Shown: positions 34,901 to 46,769 of the stretch, piece by piece | Layout: every line of letters starts with the position of its first letter | Position numbering within the stretch: position 1 is the first letter of the stretch | The notes under the pieces: model-generated | The model's input: the letters and a program-made list of their open reading frames with translations, nothing else | Databases searched by the model: none | What the model was told of the DNA's origin: nothing | Made by a program: the position numbers and the translations under genes | Source: Gonium pectorale | Taxonomy: Eukaryota; Chlorophyta; Chlorophyceae; Chlamydomonadales; Volvocaceae | DNA length: 64,000 bases | Reading direction: 5' to 3' | Assembly: GCA_001584585.1 (NCBI GenBank) | Contig: LSYV01000002.1 | Span: 649,919 to 713,918, forward strand

Positions 34901-37820
34901 GACTGACGCTGCACTTTGGCGAGCACCATATGCCGTAGTCGGCTTGCCGCACAGGACACGCCCACGTGCGCTGGCGGCTGGCTCTCCCACGAGTACGACA
35001 ATTAGCTCCCCAAGAAAGCCGCCACGCAAGCCTCACTGCCCCGACAGGGAGGCCTAATGCACCGCTCGACCATTCCGGCGCATTGCAGGTAAGCAGGCAG
35101 TCTTGGACCAAGGAGCAGCTCGGCGCTCCGTGCTCACCAGAGTTGGGTGCAGCAGCGGATTGTCGCGGCCGCTGGGCCAAACTCGCCTCGGAGGGAACGG
35201 GGCTGTCCCCGGACGTACCACTCAAGTGCGCCTCCGCACTCCTCTTGCCCGAGTCGCAGCACCTTTCGCACGTTTCTGCGGACCTGCGACACCAGCCGTA
35301 GCCCAACTGTAACCCCAGGAGGGAGCGCAAACAGCATTCCCTTCACCGCAGACCCCAAGCCACAAGGAACGGCGGCGTCTCGCGTTCGGTATGCACGTCA
35401 GGTGACAGCGGAGGGTGGCGTCCGGGACAGAGCACGGGCCCAGGCACGCGTGGCGGCACGGGAAAATGGCGGTACGGCACCCAAGAGCTGATCACCAAGA
35501 CGCATGACGGGGGGCGCAAACGAGCTTCCACAACTTACGATTCGGGTTCTTTGGGGTCCCTGCTGGTCTGCCCTGATTCGGAGGACCGCCGACGCTGTCT
35601 CGCAAAGTACACTGCCGCAGCGACTCCGGCCGCCAAGGCGACCAGGCCTGTAGCGGGGAGATGGACGAATCGGATGTTGGAAATGCGCCGGTGGCGCACT
35701 CTGCAGGTGTGTATGCCACGGCGGAATCCCGACCCACTATCGGCAAGGTCGTCTCCAGAACATCCTTCCCCAGAGCCGATTGTCCCTCGATCGCCTCCTC
35801 CGCCCTTGCTTAACATCACGCCATGCCAGGATACGAGCACGTGCAGTGTCCCGCAGTCCAGCTCAATGCGCACAGCTTTTCGTTCCGGGTTGTCGGCCTT
35901 ACCTCCGAGGATGCCTCCGAGCAGCGGTCCTAGCAGCGACGGGGAGTGGTGTGCACTGACTGCCGGCTGTTGCTGCGTTGTCACATCGGCTATGAGCATC
36001 TTGTTTGTGGGAAACATTGTGTTGTAACATCTGTCGGAACGCACATGACGCAAGCGACAGCTGACATGCGGCCCCAGAACGGATGGCGGTAGGGAAGGCA
36101 GGCACGAAGGCACGGAATGCAGCCGCGCGGAACGCCGTGGGACGTGGTAGAGCAACAAGCTATGGCACCAGTGTCCCACGCGGAAGGTCAGGATGAGTGT
36201 GAAGCAACCGCCAGCACGCGCTCACGTGGGGTGCACGGGCAGGCTGCACGCAAGCGGGACGGCTGTGGGCGAGTCTTCTCGCACCCCAGGCGGCCAGATA
36301 TACAGGGGGGAAGGAGGCAGCGGGTGCCAAAACGCACCCGAGGGGCCCGCCCTTCGCCGCGGCGCACTCCTCCGTCATCACCGTCTCGCACTGATAGATG
36401 TGGCACGGGAAGGCGCACACGCACAGCAATGAGATTCAGCCCGACTGCAGAGCTGCTGTTCGCGATCGTTCATGCGGCGAGCCATTCACTGACTGCCCGC
36501 GAATGACGCGGCTTTGTGGCCGCATTTGCCAGACCGTCGTACTACAACAATACTGCCGTACAGCTGTTGGTACCGTACAGAACGTTGCGCACTAAAAACC
36601 GCGCGGTGCAGGCAGTCTCGCTTACCACGTAATATGCGTATCGGCCCCAGAGGAGGTAGCCCGCCGACACCACTTTTGAGAAGTTATCCAGGTTCGTGGC
36701 GTATGTGGCCGTGTCGATGTAGACCCCTTTAATGGGCCAGCACTGGCGCATTGCCGGCACGTCGCTGCTGTTGATGCAGTCTGGGCTCTGAGGCAGCCGG
36801 GCTGCGACCTGACGACCAGGCATGAAGCTCGGACGAGGTACAGCCGCCACGGATACATTAGCCAGGTTGACAGGAAGGCACGTCCCTGTGCGCCCGTGGA
36901 GAGGCACAGGGCGGTGCATTGGATGCACGTAATGTCCGTGGTTTCTAAGAAAAATGGAAACGCTGCAATTGGGGAGCCACGCGAGAGAGCGTCGCGCTTT
37001 GCAGAGCCACCCTATGCCCGCTTGAGCAGAGGTCAACTTCGCAAACACAACCTTGACACTCACGCTGAATAAGAGTCATGTTTGTGGCGTGAAGCCAGGC
37101 AGGTGCGGCCGCCGTGCCGTTCCCCACGAGGAGGTCAAGTCCGAGCGCTTGGAAGTACGGAACCAGGCGCCACTGCCACAGGACGACTTGCGTTATGGTC
37201 AACGTAACACCAGGGCCTATAAGCACCTACGAACGAGAGGTACAACAAAGACACACGTGTTGCTTCCTCATGGCTTCCTCATTGCAGCGTTTCATGCATT
37301 CATGATAAGGGGCCGAAGGCGGCGGCGGCCTCTTGGGTTTCTACTGATACGGTGTGCCCGCCCGACATTAGGGGCCTTGCCTCTACCGCAAGCGCTCCTA
37401 CAACATATAAGAAACGGATCAAGGCGCTGATGGAATGAAGGGTTCGAGCTAGTTTCCGGTTTGCGTGTTGCGACGTCTGGCATGTTGCGCATACTGGCGC
37501 GTACTTACCCGCCCCCACACATAAGCGAGATCGAGTAGGGGCCATCCGTCAGGCTCTACATGTTCTCCAGTTATCGTGAAGTTCCTCGCCAGCAGCAAAG
37601 GCGGGCCTGAACCGAAGTCTGAGGCGGACACTCGGATGTCCCCAACGAGCAGCGCCACTTCCACTTCAGGGTCGACTATGGCAGCTGCAATGTCCCTTCC
37701 AGAATAACATGCCAGTGCTGGCTTTCCGTGGAAGCTGGAGAGCGGCCCGATTCCGCAAACTGCCGGAGCTGCTGCCGCCAGCAGTACTAACGTAAGGTTG
37801 AAAACAGTCAGGCTCTTCAT
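31955..37820 (-). CDS. Receptor-like protein kinase 2 (TKL-like, RD type)
   Basis: Thirteen phase-consistent exons: 37509-37820, 37064-37226, 36626-36885, 35903-36030, 35539-35700, 35138-35283, 34180-34687, 33696-33831, 33422-33488, 33250-33314, 32878-33000, 32512-32589 and 31955-32224; 805 residues. The signal peptide begins MKSLTVFNLTLVLLAAAAP. The ectodomain of about 300 residues contains SGRDIAAAIVDPEVEVALLV, LLLARNFTITG, WPLLDLAYVWGRVLIGPGV and several cysteines, in the same order as modules in receptor-like kinase 1. The membrane span is TGLVALAAGVAAAVYFARQR. The kinase domain shows LGKGAFGRVVVGLYGGKRVA, CEHPNIVRLL, CLVMELMDTCLD, VLHRDLKPANVLV, DFGLARLN, YVAPEAF, DIYSLGVILWELLAG and CWEHDPARRPAA. 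All catalytic residues (Lys, HRD, DFG, APE) are intact, so it should be active. Kinase 1 faces it tail-to-tail across 4 kb. Confidence 0.92.
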
Positions 37821-39173
37821 TGTGGCTCAGGAAGCCATGCCGAGGACCACTTGCTCTGACGAGCGCAGTTCAATACTGTTTTCTGTCGCGTTGTTTGATT
37901 TCTATTGCCGGCGACGTCATACACCAAGTTAAAGAAAAGCTAATGACGCGGCAGACCGAAAGGCGCCGCTTCGCCAAACATGAGCGGTTGATTACGGCAT
38001 TCGACCTGCCACTTAAACGCAAGGTCTAGCTTCAGCGACGCGGGAATTTAGCCATGCGCAGAAATAATGAATACAGAAGCCTGGCCCTCACTCCTGAAAT
38101 GTACTGCACCGAAACTCATATCGATATGCAGTGCCACGTCAATTTTGGTTTTGCCCATCGCTGCACGTCGAATGCGATACCTGTTGGAAGTGCACCAATT
38201 AGCGGTTAACTTATCTTCGTACCGGTCCATGCATCCCTTTCGGCATACTCGGCGTACTGGTTGTGCAAATGATATGGACAGAAGTGAGCTCCTGCGGTTC
38301 CAAAGGGAAATCAGGCGTCGCAACCTAAGCTGCATGCAAATTAAGCTGCATTAGCAGAGCCATGTGGTGTCTAAATTAAGCTGCATGCAGCGCCACGGTG
38401 TCTACCAACCTGCTCATCGACCCGTGGGTCGTGGATAAGTCCCATCGCGCGCGTCTACGCGTGTGATGTACAGCCCATACCAACCACGGATGGCCCTGGG
38501 ACAGCGACCGATAACAAATGTGGCGGGTTCGGATAGCAGTAAGCAAGCGCATCCCCTTCGACCCGCATCTGTGTACACGTGGGCAACCGTAACGCCTGGG
38601 CAACAGGAGGCCAACATAGCACGGGTCGTTCAGTAGGCTCCTCTGGGCTGTAAGACCTCGGTGCAGCTTTCCTAGCGGCAGCGCGCAATAGGCTGAGTGT
38701 GCCTTTCAGTTGCGCTTGAGTGTATCTCGGATTCGCCACGGATGGGCCTCTCCACCTCTCTATGGTCCGTACGGTTATGCAGGCTGCTCACCCACCAGGA
38801 CGAAGCTCATCGCAAAAACGCTGACTGGGGATATCCTCCAGTCCATGCCAGCTCTTGGCAAGAAGCTCGCAAAGTGTGCCGTAATACAACTACCGTAGTC
38901 ATCGGGTGAGAACATACCTACGAAGCCGAACGAGCAAACGCTCGTACACAGCGACACCCGCACACTGCTCCTTCAGCCAGCTCAACCCTGATTCTGAAAA
39001 GAGCCATGCTCTTATGCTGCATCGCACCTGCGATGCCAAGTGCGCGACAAGGCAAAGCGTATTTGCCATGTAAAGCACAAGTCAAAGTTAAGATCCCCGC
39101 GCAAACCCCATACCACCCACCGAAAGTATCAGATCATGTAAATGCACAGCTATCCGCTCAGCCGCTCAAACTT
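37821..39173. other. Intergenic: kinase 2 promoter side, TBC gene 3' side
   Basis: About 1.35 kb between the start of receptor-like kinase 2 and the stop of the leftward TBC gene. It contains a short direct repeat AAATTAAGCTGCAT at 38338-38351 and 38373-38386, and one 12-bp palindrome GACCCGTGGGTC at 38419-38430. No exon is supported. Confidence 0.55.
38419..38430. repeat. 12-bp palindrome variant GACCCGTGGGTC, copy 5
   Basis: Exact variant in intergenic DNA between receptor-like kinase 2 and the TBC gene. Confidence 0.7.
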
Positions 39174-42100
39174 TCAGTCTAAGAGCAAGTCACCGCCTTG
39201 CGGCCTACCCCGCTGCTCTGCAGCCGACGACGCTACAGCGTTGCTCGCAGCCGGGGCGCTTGCCAGCGCACCGCTGCTCCCCACCACGTGCGTTCCTGCA
39301 ACTGCTGCCGGCGCCTGCCCAGTCGCATCCAGAGCCGGCAGCAGCACCCCGGCGTCCAGCAGCAGCTCCCCATACTCACCATACTCCAGCTCCGCAGCTG
39401 GTTGTGACCCGTGGGTCACTGCCGAGGTGGATCCCGCTAAGAATCCCAGCTCATCGACGAGCGACGGTGGCTGCGCGGCACTGGCCGAAGCTTCGCGGCC
39501 CGTGCCCGTGCGAGCATCCAGCTCAACACCAATGCTGCTGCCCGGATGGAACTCCCGGCGGCCGCTGCTTCCACCGTCCTGCACGCGGGCGGCAGCCATT
39601 GGCCCTCTCCCCGCCGTCCCGCCCCAGTGCGCGTGCTCTTCATCATCTTCCAAGGCGATCATATCGCCGCCCTGGCAGCGCGACCGGCCCGCGCCCGCTG
39701 CCCCCCGCGGTGCCGCTTTCCCGACATCGTCGGCAAAGCCGGCATCGGCGGCCGTCAAGGTGACGGCCGCTGCCGCCAGCGCCGCCTCGACCTCATGCTC
39801 AAAGCTGAGCTGCGTCGGCAGTTGCAGCGGCTGGCTGCCGGCCGTTAGCGCCGGGCCCAGCAGGTCCGGCGCCGCCGACGTCCCCGCCCCCATACCGGCG
39901 CCGTGCCCGTCCGCGGCCGCTTCCCCGTCCGCATCGGATGCGCTGAGGTACTGCCGGCTCGCGACCGTCTCCCGCGCCACGTCAATCTCCTCATCGCCGA
40001 TGGGGCTGTTGAGCGCCCGGTCCATGATGGCGCGCTGGCGGGTGATACCCCAGGTCACCGGCTCCATCTGCGTCAGCGCCACAAGGGGCACAGGGGATGG
40101 GCTTGCTGGGCCCCAGGGGTTGGTGGCACCCCTGGCCCGTCTCAGAACATGTCCGCAAGCGAGCTGCGCCATGCCCCGCACGCCGGCGTCAGTGGCATTG
40201 CTGCGTACCCTCGGCCCGGCCCGGCCCTACGGCACCCCACACCCTCCACCGCCCAGCCAGATCGCGCAGTGTTGAGGCCGCGCGGCTTCCACACCCACCC
40301 TGCAACGACGCGTTTCACATCTTCGTCATCCCGCCCCCGCTCTCCGGGACCGCCTCCCGCACGCACCTTGAGGTAGGTGATCAGCGCCTCAAAGTCGTGC
40401 CGCTCCAGCAGCGCCTCCTCCAGAGCCTCGATCACCGCGAAGGAGCAGCGCAGCAGCAGGCGGTCGTGGCCGTCCTGCGGCCAGGAATCACACGAGGGTA
40501 CATCTTGCAGAGGCGAGAATCTCAGGGACAAACCGGGCGTAGCCGTCCCGCTGAACCCTGTTTTCGGAATCTGCGGTGTCTGATGTAAGAACCAACCAAA
40601 CGAGAGTCGCTGTGAACCATGATCAGCTGCGGCAATGGGCGCGGCTGCGGGTGAGCCCCGCCTCTGAGCGCCAGGGCGTGCTAAGGAGTCCAAATGCGCA
40701 AGTAGATACCGGACGCCGGAAGGGCCAGCGAAGCCCAGGCGGCACCCTCGAACCCATGAGCAGGGCCTCAGCACATGAATCCCACAATGCAACTATGGCT
40801 GAGCAGATACGCTGACGCTGTGCCCCAGAGCTGGCGGGCAGTTCACCTGCAGCAGCACGTCGATGACGCGGGCGCAGAAGGGGGGCGGGAAGGGCGTGGC
40901 GAAGAGCGTCATGAGCCACTGGCTCACGTACAGCACGGGCGGCAGGCCAAACGCCGTCAGGTGCTTTGCCAGCTCGGGCAGCCGCCAGCTGAGCAGTAGG
41001 TCAAACGTTGCCAGCTCGGCCTGCAGGAGGGCGTGGTGGGAGCGGGTCGGGTATGCGAATAGTGTTCGAGAGGTATTCCAGCTTGCCCAGCCAGGCAGCG
41101 GCGCAAATACTGGCCGGTCTACGAGGCAACGCTGGCGTGTCGCTCAACCCCGAGTCCTGTGCCCACCGCGCATGCCAGCCACGCCCCCGCTCAGAACAGG
41201 TCCAAGCCCTGCTGGCGGCTCACCTTGAGCGGCTCTAGTCCGGGCAGGTAGAGACGGCGCAGGTTGGGGCCTTCGGGGTCCATCAGCCGGCAGAACAGCC
41301 TGAGAGGCAGGGGGAGCGCCGGGGGTAGGCGCAAGAAACATAGCCACCTAACGGACGGAATCAAGACGACTCATGTACGGGCTGCGACACAAAACCTTGC
41401 TTCTGTGACAGCCCGTTTGACCGTTTGACCGAAATGTGCCCCAGGCAGGCTCCCTTCCTTGTGACAGCCTACGGACGTGCGGCGTTCCTTTGATTGCCAC
41501 ACGTGCCCCCCCCGGGCCGGCCGCACCTGAACGCCACCTCCTCCGGCACGTACATGAGCAGCACCCCCGCCATGAACGCCATGCCCTGCAGGCAGGTGGG
41601 AGCGGACGGAGGCACATGAGACACAGCCCTGCCTACAGGGTTCCAAACAAAGAGATAGTGTGTTGAAGGGGTCATGCAGATCCCGAAGGCAGGTTTGGAT
41701 GCCAAATCAAGTCCGTATAGTAGTGCTCGTAGCACAACGGTATCATGGCCGGAAAAGTGTCTCGGAGTTGCCTGCCGGATGTGATGCTACCCGTCCCCGC
41801 AATACCGCGAGGCACACCTGGCAGTACGCAACCTCAAGGTCGTGGAGCGAATAAGCCTGGAGGCACAGTGCAGACATGCAGCATCGGGTTTAGCAGACAC
41901 GCCCACTCGCTGGATGCTCACTCAGTTCCAAACGGTATGCAAACTGTCTAGTAGCAGTACACCGCGTGTGGCATGCGACTCACGAGGCAGCCTTGCGCTT
42001 CCTTCGCAAAACAGCCCTGTCCTTTCGGTAGCGGTCTTGCCGTTGGACATCCTGCCCGCTGTACCGCGCACCTTGAGCACCCGGAACAGCGCGCGCTGCC

Positions 42101-45100
42101 CCGCCTCCATTCCGAAGTAGGGGTGCTCGGGGAACGTGCGGTGGATGTCGCGCAGGATGGAGTCATCCACCTCCTCCTGGCCTGGGGGCACGGAGGACAA
42201 GGCAGCTTGGTTGGTGTACTGGGCAGGAGGCGCACGCTCAGACGAGGTCGGGCGCCTCAGGGCGCCATTGAACCGTCAGCGCTCCACCGCCTCACTGCCC
42301 AATAGACCCGGGGCAGGCTACTGCGAAAGACCCATTAGTGTCTGCCCGTCACCGCACCTGCGGTCATCTCGTTAAGCATGATGAAGCGGCAGTCAGGGGC
42401 GGGGTCCGCGGGCAGACCTACGCCGGGCTCCCAGGGCACCTGGGAGGGATACACATGGATGCCCTCAGATATCGAAGAACGCTCTTATCTGGTGATATCT
42501 CGGTTGGGAAAACCCAGTTACTAAGCCCTGGCCACCGTGACTCGCCGTACGCACAATGCCGAGCCGAACGTACAAACCGCTCAAGAACCGTCCCAACACA
42601 TCCCTGGATGCGCTGCGCAGTGACATGACGTCGTTCCGTGGGTTGACAGTTTACTGCTGCTGGGAGGCCACGCACGCCCGCCAGCTCAGCCGCCCACCCA
42701 GCCCCACCTGCAGCATCGCCTCCAGCACCGCCTGCTGCGCCACAAGCAGCGGGTCGCTGCCGCTCTCGTCTAGCGGCAGGGGCCCTGGGGCGGCAACGGG
42801 GGCAAGACGCAGCTGCGAACGAGGACCGAAGATGCATAATGGCCAGCACGAGACGTCATCCAAACAACGGGTTACCTTGTCTACCGGTAGGTGGCAGCAC
42901 GGCGGTATGACCGATGGCTCACCGATGGCCATCGCCTAGGGAACCGCCACACCGGCCCCTCCCCACTCCGACTCACCAGAACCTCACACACACCGCCGGG
43001 TCCTACAACAACACCATCACTTTCGCGCTTACGCTCGTTGTATGCGTCGTTCCATTCCAACACACCGCCCAGCACCCGCCAAGCGCCTCTACCTGCTTCC
43101 GACCTGCTACTATGGGTCTATGACACTGTCCCTTGCAAGCGCCTGGCCAAACCAACCCATGAGGCAGCGACCAACCGTCCAAACAAGCATGCTCCCATTA
43201 AGCGCCTCCAGACCCCCCCTCCAGAACCCCGGTCCCCGGCCCCCTCTGAACCCACCGAGCGCCTCCAGTCGCTCCATGATTATTCGGATGGCCTCCGGGT
43301 GCGCGGCTACCATGGCCGCCGACGCGGCGGAGGCGCTGGGCGCCATGGAGCCGTCGGCGGCCATGGGGCCCACCACGCCGCCGATGATCTCCCAGCCGTC
43401 CATCTCACTGCCACTAAAGGGGTCCGAGTTGGAGGCCGCGTAGGCGGCGGGCTCTGTGCAAGTACGAGCAAGGGCGCGAAATCGGGGAGGGAGGAGGTCA
43501 ACACAGAACCCCCGTCACGGGTGTGAAGGTCCAGCAATCGTAACGCTTTGCAGCGTCACGCAGGTGGACCCGAGGGTCTCGATACCGGTCGTGTGCAGAC
43601 GTAAGTTCCTCACTACTGCCCGTGTGCACAACACTTGCGACGAAGCGCTATAACAGAATCCCCACAGCGCAGGCGGCAGCCCCCCCATTCCCCATGCGAC
43701 CCGTTTCCCCTTCTTTATTAACCCCATTCTCCACACCCGTTGGGCCCGCAACTCGTTAAAGCCCTAACTCCGCACATGCCCAGGCTTCCCCCCCGCCCTT
43801 TCTGCCCGTCCGCTCTGCGCTTCAGTAGGTCGATGAAAAGCGATTCTATGGGCGTCCCTTTGCGGCCCCGGCCTGCTGGCACTGGCTTGCCTGCGCGCGA
43901 TGTGCCGGGTGCGGAGCTCGGGCTGCCCACGACGCCCTGACACACGGACGGCTGCGCAGGCTGCGGCGTATCAGCCGCCGCACCGCTGCTCCGGTCCCGC
44001 CGCGCCGTCGCAAGCGCGCTGCACAGTCCGGGCGCGGGCCAAGGGCAGCAGTGGCGCTCACGTGCGCAGTCGCCTCGCCGTGTGGCGCAGCATCGCAGTC
44101 AAGTGGGGCACGAATCGCCAGGTAGATTTGACCGCCAGGTTGCTTGCTCGCGCAAGCTTTGCTGGCATGCGCTTGCTCGCATGTCGCCATCTGCAATCCG
44201 GCAACGCACAAACACGCCCACGCACGACCATGATGGAAGCGTCCACCCAGGCAACCAAGACTCAGGCCACCCTGGATCGCTCTGATCCCTGCCTCCCAGA
44301 GTATGTCCTTGACGGGCGCAATGTTTGGGTGGCCCCACCTGGTGCCGCCCAGGAAGCTGCTCGCGCCGCCCCCAGGAGCGGTCCCGCTGACGCTCTCGCC
44401 GCTGTTCCGGGCAAACCCGAGGGCCGCCGCCGCCACCGCCGCAAGCCGGCTAGCACTCCGGCTGTTGCTGTGGGAGATGCCACCTCCCGGTGTCCCCATG
44501 CGCGTGCCGTCCCCACCATCGCTGTCGGCCCCGTCGTCCGTATACTGGTTAGCCACCGCGCCGGCTTGTTGGCACTGCGGGCACATGCGCTTCGTGCTTG
44601 ATGCGGCGTACAAAGTCTGGATTGCAATCAAGCAACTCCTTCAGCAGCGGGATTGCAACGACTGGTTTGATTCGCGCATCCCGTAACGGCCTACATGCAA
44701 CCTCTTCGGAAGGGCTGCAGCGCAACTGCGCGCGTAGCCAATGGACTGCATGAGCCTCGTACATCGTCATCGGGCGCAACAAACGCCGTGCATTGGACGG
44801 CTAACAAGCACATATCCCCTTCGCCGCATCAGGGTATTTCCCCCACTCCCACCTTGATGGGGGCGGCCAGGTGGGGGTTCTCAAGCAGCACATACCACAG
44901 CCGCGCGCGGACCTCCTGCAGCGGGCGGGACATTGCGCGCCCGACACGCAGGCAGCGATGAGAGTAGGTAACTGAGCAGGGACAGAGGGCACATTGCACA
45001 CACCTCGGCCAACCTCAACCCGAACCCACTCGTAGTGTATATGGCGCCCACTGGCCCCAGCCTGCCAGCCCCTCCGCCCTACTGCAGACCTGCTGGTCCT

Positions 45101-46142
45101 GCCCGACCCTCGATCGGCGGGTGCTGGCTGCAAACCCGGAATCACCTGCGGCGCGTCAGCGATCAGCTGCCTGCCGAACTGCACGTCCACCTTGGCCCGC
45201 CTGCTGGCCTGCAGCTGCCAGGCGCGCTGCGATGAATTCAATCGCTCCTCCAAGGTGGCCAGCAGCGTCTGAACCAAGGGTGGGCAGCCATCGGACGGTT
45301 TGGGCAGAGAGAGCGAAGAAACCCTAAACGACCAAGAGCTACGGCACTGGAACAGAACGGGTGGAATTGTGATGGGCCATCAAGCGACGTCCGGGCCGCG
45401 CTGACCCATAACAGCGGATTGCGGCACACTGCGAAACAGAATGCGTGGAGGCGTAGAGGCTGCATACGGGCCGTGCACCCACATGAGGTCGAAACCCTTA
45501 CGCCCAAGGGAGCTGGAGTATTCACGGAGAACACACGGGGCCCTGGACGCCCCACGCCCATGACGAAGACGCCGGGACGCATGTGGGTCACGCACCTGAA
45601 GCTGGCGCTGCCTGTCCTGTAGGCGCTCGCTCAAGATGCCCGCCCGCTGCACGATGCCTGGGAGGGGCGGCGGGTGCGGGGCACGGTGGCCAGTGTCCGT
45701 ACGCCTAGCGTGCATGTGACAGGCTTCGGCACCCGGCAGGGTAGAAGAGCAGAGCTTTCCGGCAGCATGGGCCCTACACTGGTGTGGGCGGGCTACTCGT
45801 TGCTGATGGCCCGGGCCCAAGGAGAGGCGGGGTGGCGGGAGCTGTCAGGAGGTGGCAGCAGCTGCCCGCATACCCCTCACCCCGCCCTGCATCCCGGGAA
45901 CCTTTGGGCTGTGACATACCATTCTGAATGCTCTGTAAGCGGATCTGTGCTCCAGATACGACTGTCTGGATGCCCTTGCTGTGGGGCAGCCGGGGACACC
46001 GATGCGCAGTCAGTGAGCCATCTATCGTGTAATAGCCGGACGTCTAGCCCGCACACCTCCTCAGCTCCTTGTCCCGCAAGAGCTCTTGCGCAGATTGCGC
46101 TGTCCTGCTCACGAAGGCCAGCGCCTTACTGAAATGCTCCAT
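39174..46142 (-). CDS. TBC-domain Rab GTPase-activating protein
   Basis: TBC proteins stimulate GTP hydrolysis by Rab GTPases in vesicle traffic. Supported exons: 45920-45965, 45596-45657, 45146-45268, 44853-44915, 44339-44616, about 43790-43985, 43256-43453, about 42698-42812, 42358-42417, 42072-42181, 41818-41856, 41527-41585, 41224-41299, 40847-41020, 40367-40474 and 39174-40067. A first exon at 46057-46142 (MEHFSKALAFVSRTAQSAQE) is likely, but its phase does not join cleanly. An N-terminal coiled coil (IVQRAGILSERLQDRQRQLQ, TLLATLEERLNSSQRAWQLQ) is followed by EVRARLWYVLLENPHL, a Ser/Gly-rich insert with MCPQCQQAG, then the catalytic part. The arginine finger ILRDIHRTFPEHPYF and glutamine finger AYCQGMAFMAG are both intact. 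Then RRLYLPGLEPLK and VLYVSQWLMTLFATPFPPAF. The 298-codon last exon is Ala-rich and disordered. The insert splits the TBC domain. Confidence 0.85.
39406..39417. repeat. 12-bp palindrome variant GACCCGTGGGTC, copy 6
   Basis: Within the last exon of the TBC gene, read there in another frame (Val-Thr-His-Gly). Confidence 0.7.
42998..43063 (-). repeat. Dispersed repeat family A, copy 4 (inverted)
   Basis: Its reverse complement matches the right part of 27076-27190 (GAGCGTAAGCGCGAAAGTGATGG, then GTAGGACCC) over about 60 bp with scattered mismatches. It is located in an intron of the TBC gene. Confidence 0.6.
43567..43578. repeat. 12-bp palindrome variant GACCCGAGGGTC, copy 7
   Basis: Exact variant in an intron of the TBC gene. 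Confidence 0.7.
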
Positions 46143-46769
46143 GTTTCTGCTCGAATGAATTGGCGCTAATAGCCTGTCTTCGGGGCAACAGAGATGAGCC
46201 CCAGTGGCCACTCGCTACCGCCCTTTCCGGCCCCTCGAAAAGGGCGTCAATGCTGTCACCTAAGCATGGTTACAATGGTGACATCTCTCGGCAGATGGCG
46301 GAAAAGGTGCTGGGGTTAACTGCCTATAGAGCAGGAGAAGGGCAAATTATCGCAGTGCAATGCGCCGGTCGTAATATATTTGTGTCGGTGATGGTTTGGA
46401 TGCATTGGGACGACGTAAGCAAGAAAAAATCCGGGGGTACGAGGGGCTAGGTTGCTCTATGCCTTACATTCCGACAATGCAAAAACAAGTAATTTCACAT
46501 TGCGGTCGTTTGCCGTGTTCATGCGTCAGATACCTGCCGCGCCTCTCGCCACAGTCCTCCTCGCGTCTGCTGCGCAATTGAGACGTGTCTACAAAGCTGT
46601 AACTACACACAATTTAATTTACTTTTCAGCCACAACCAGTGGGCGCCGCCCCATCGCAGTGCTTGCCGTCGCCTCCGCCGCAGCCCACCACAAACCTGGC
46701 TTGGCCTCTGGAGCTCAGCGAGTGAACTGCCAACGCGATCAGAGCGTCGTCCTAGGGGTCTCGCTGGCG
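46143..46769. promoter_or_regulatory. Divergent promoter region between TBC gene and cpGTPase gene
   Basis: The two genes are transcribed away from each other. The distal part is AT-richer and has stops in most frames. One plus frame stays open from 46452, so the true start of the cpGTPase and the promoter limit are uncertain. No TATA box or known element was identified with confidence. Confidence 0.45.

Noticed and set aside
41690..41770. Possible tRNA-like stretch in a TBC intron
   Set aside because: No complete cloverleaf with matching acceptor and T arms could be drawn.
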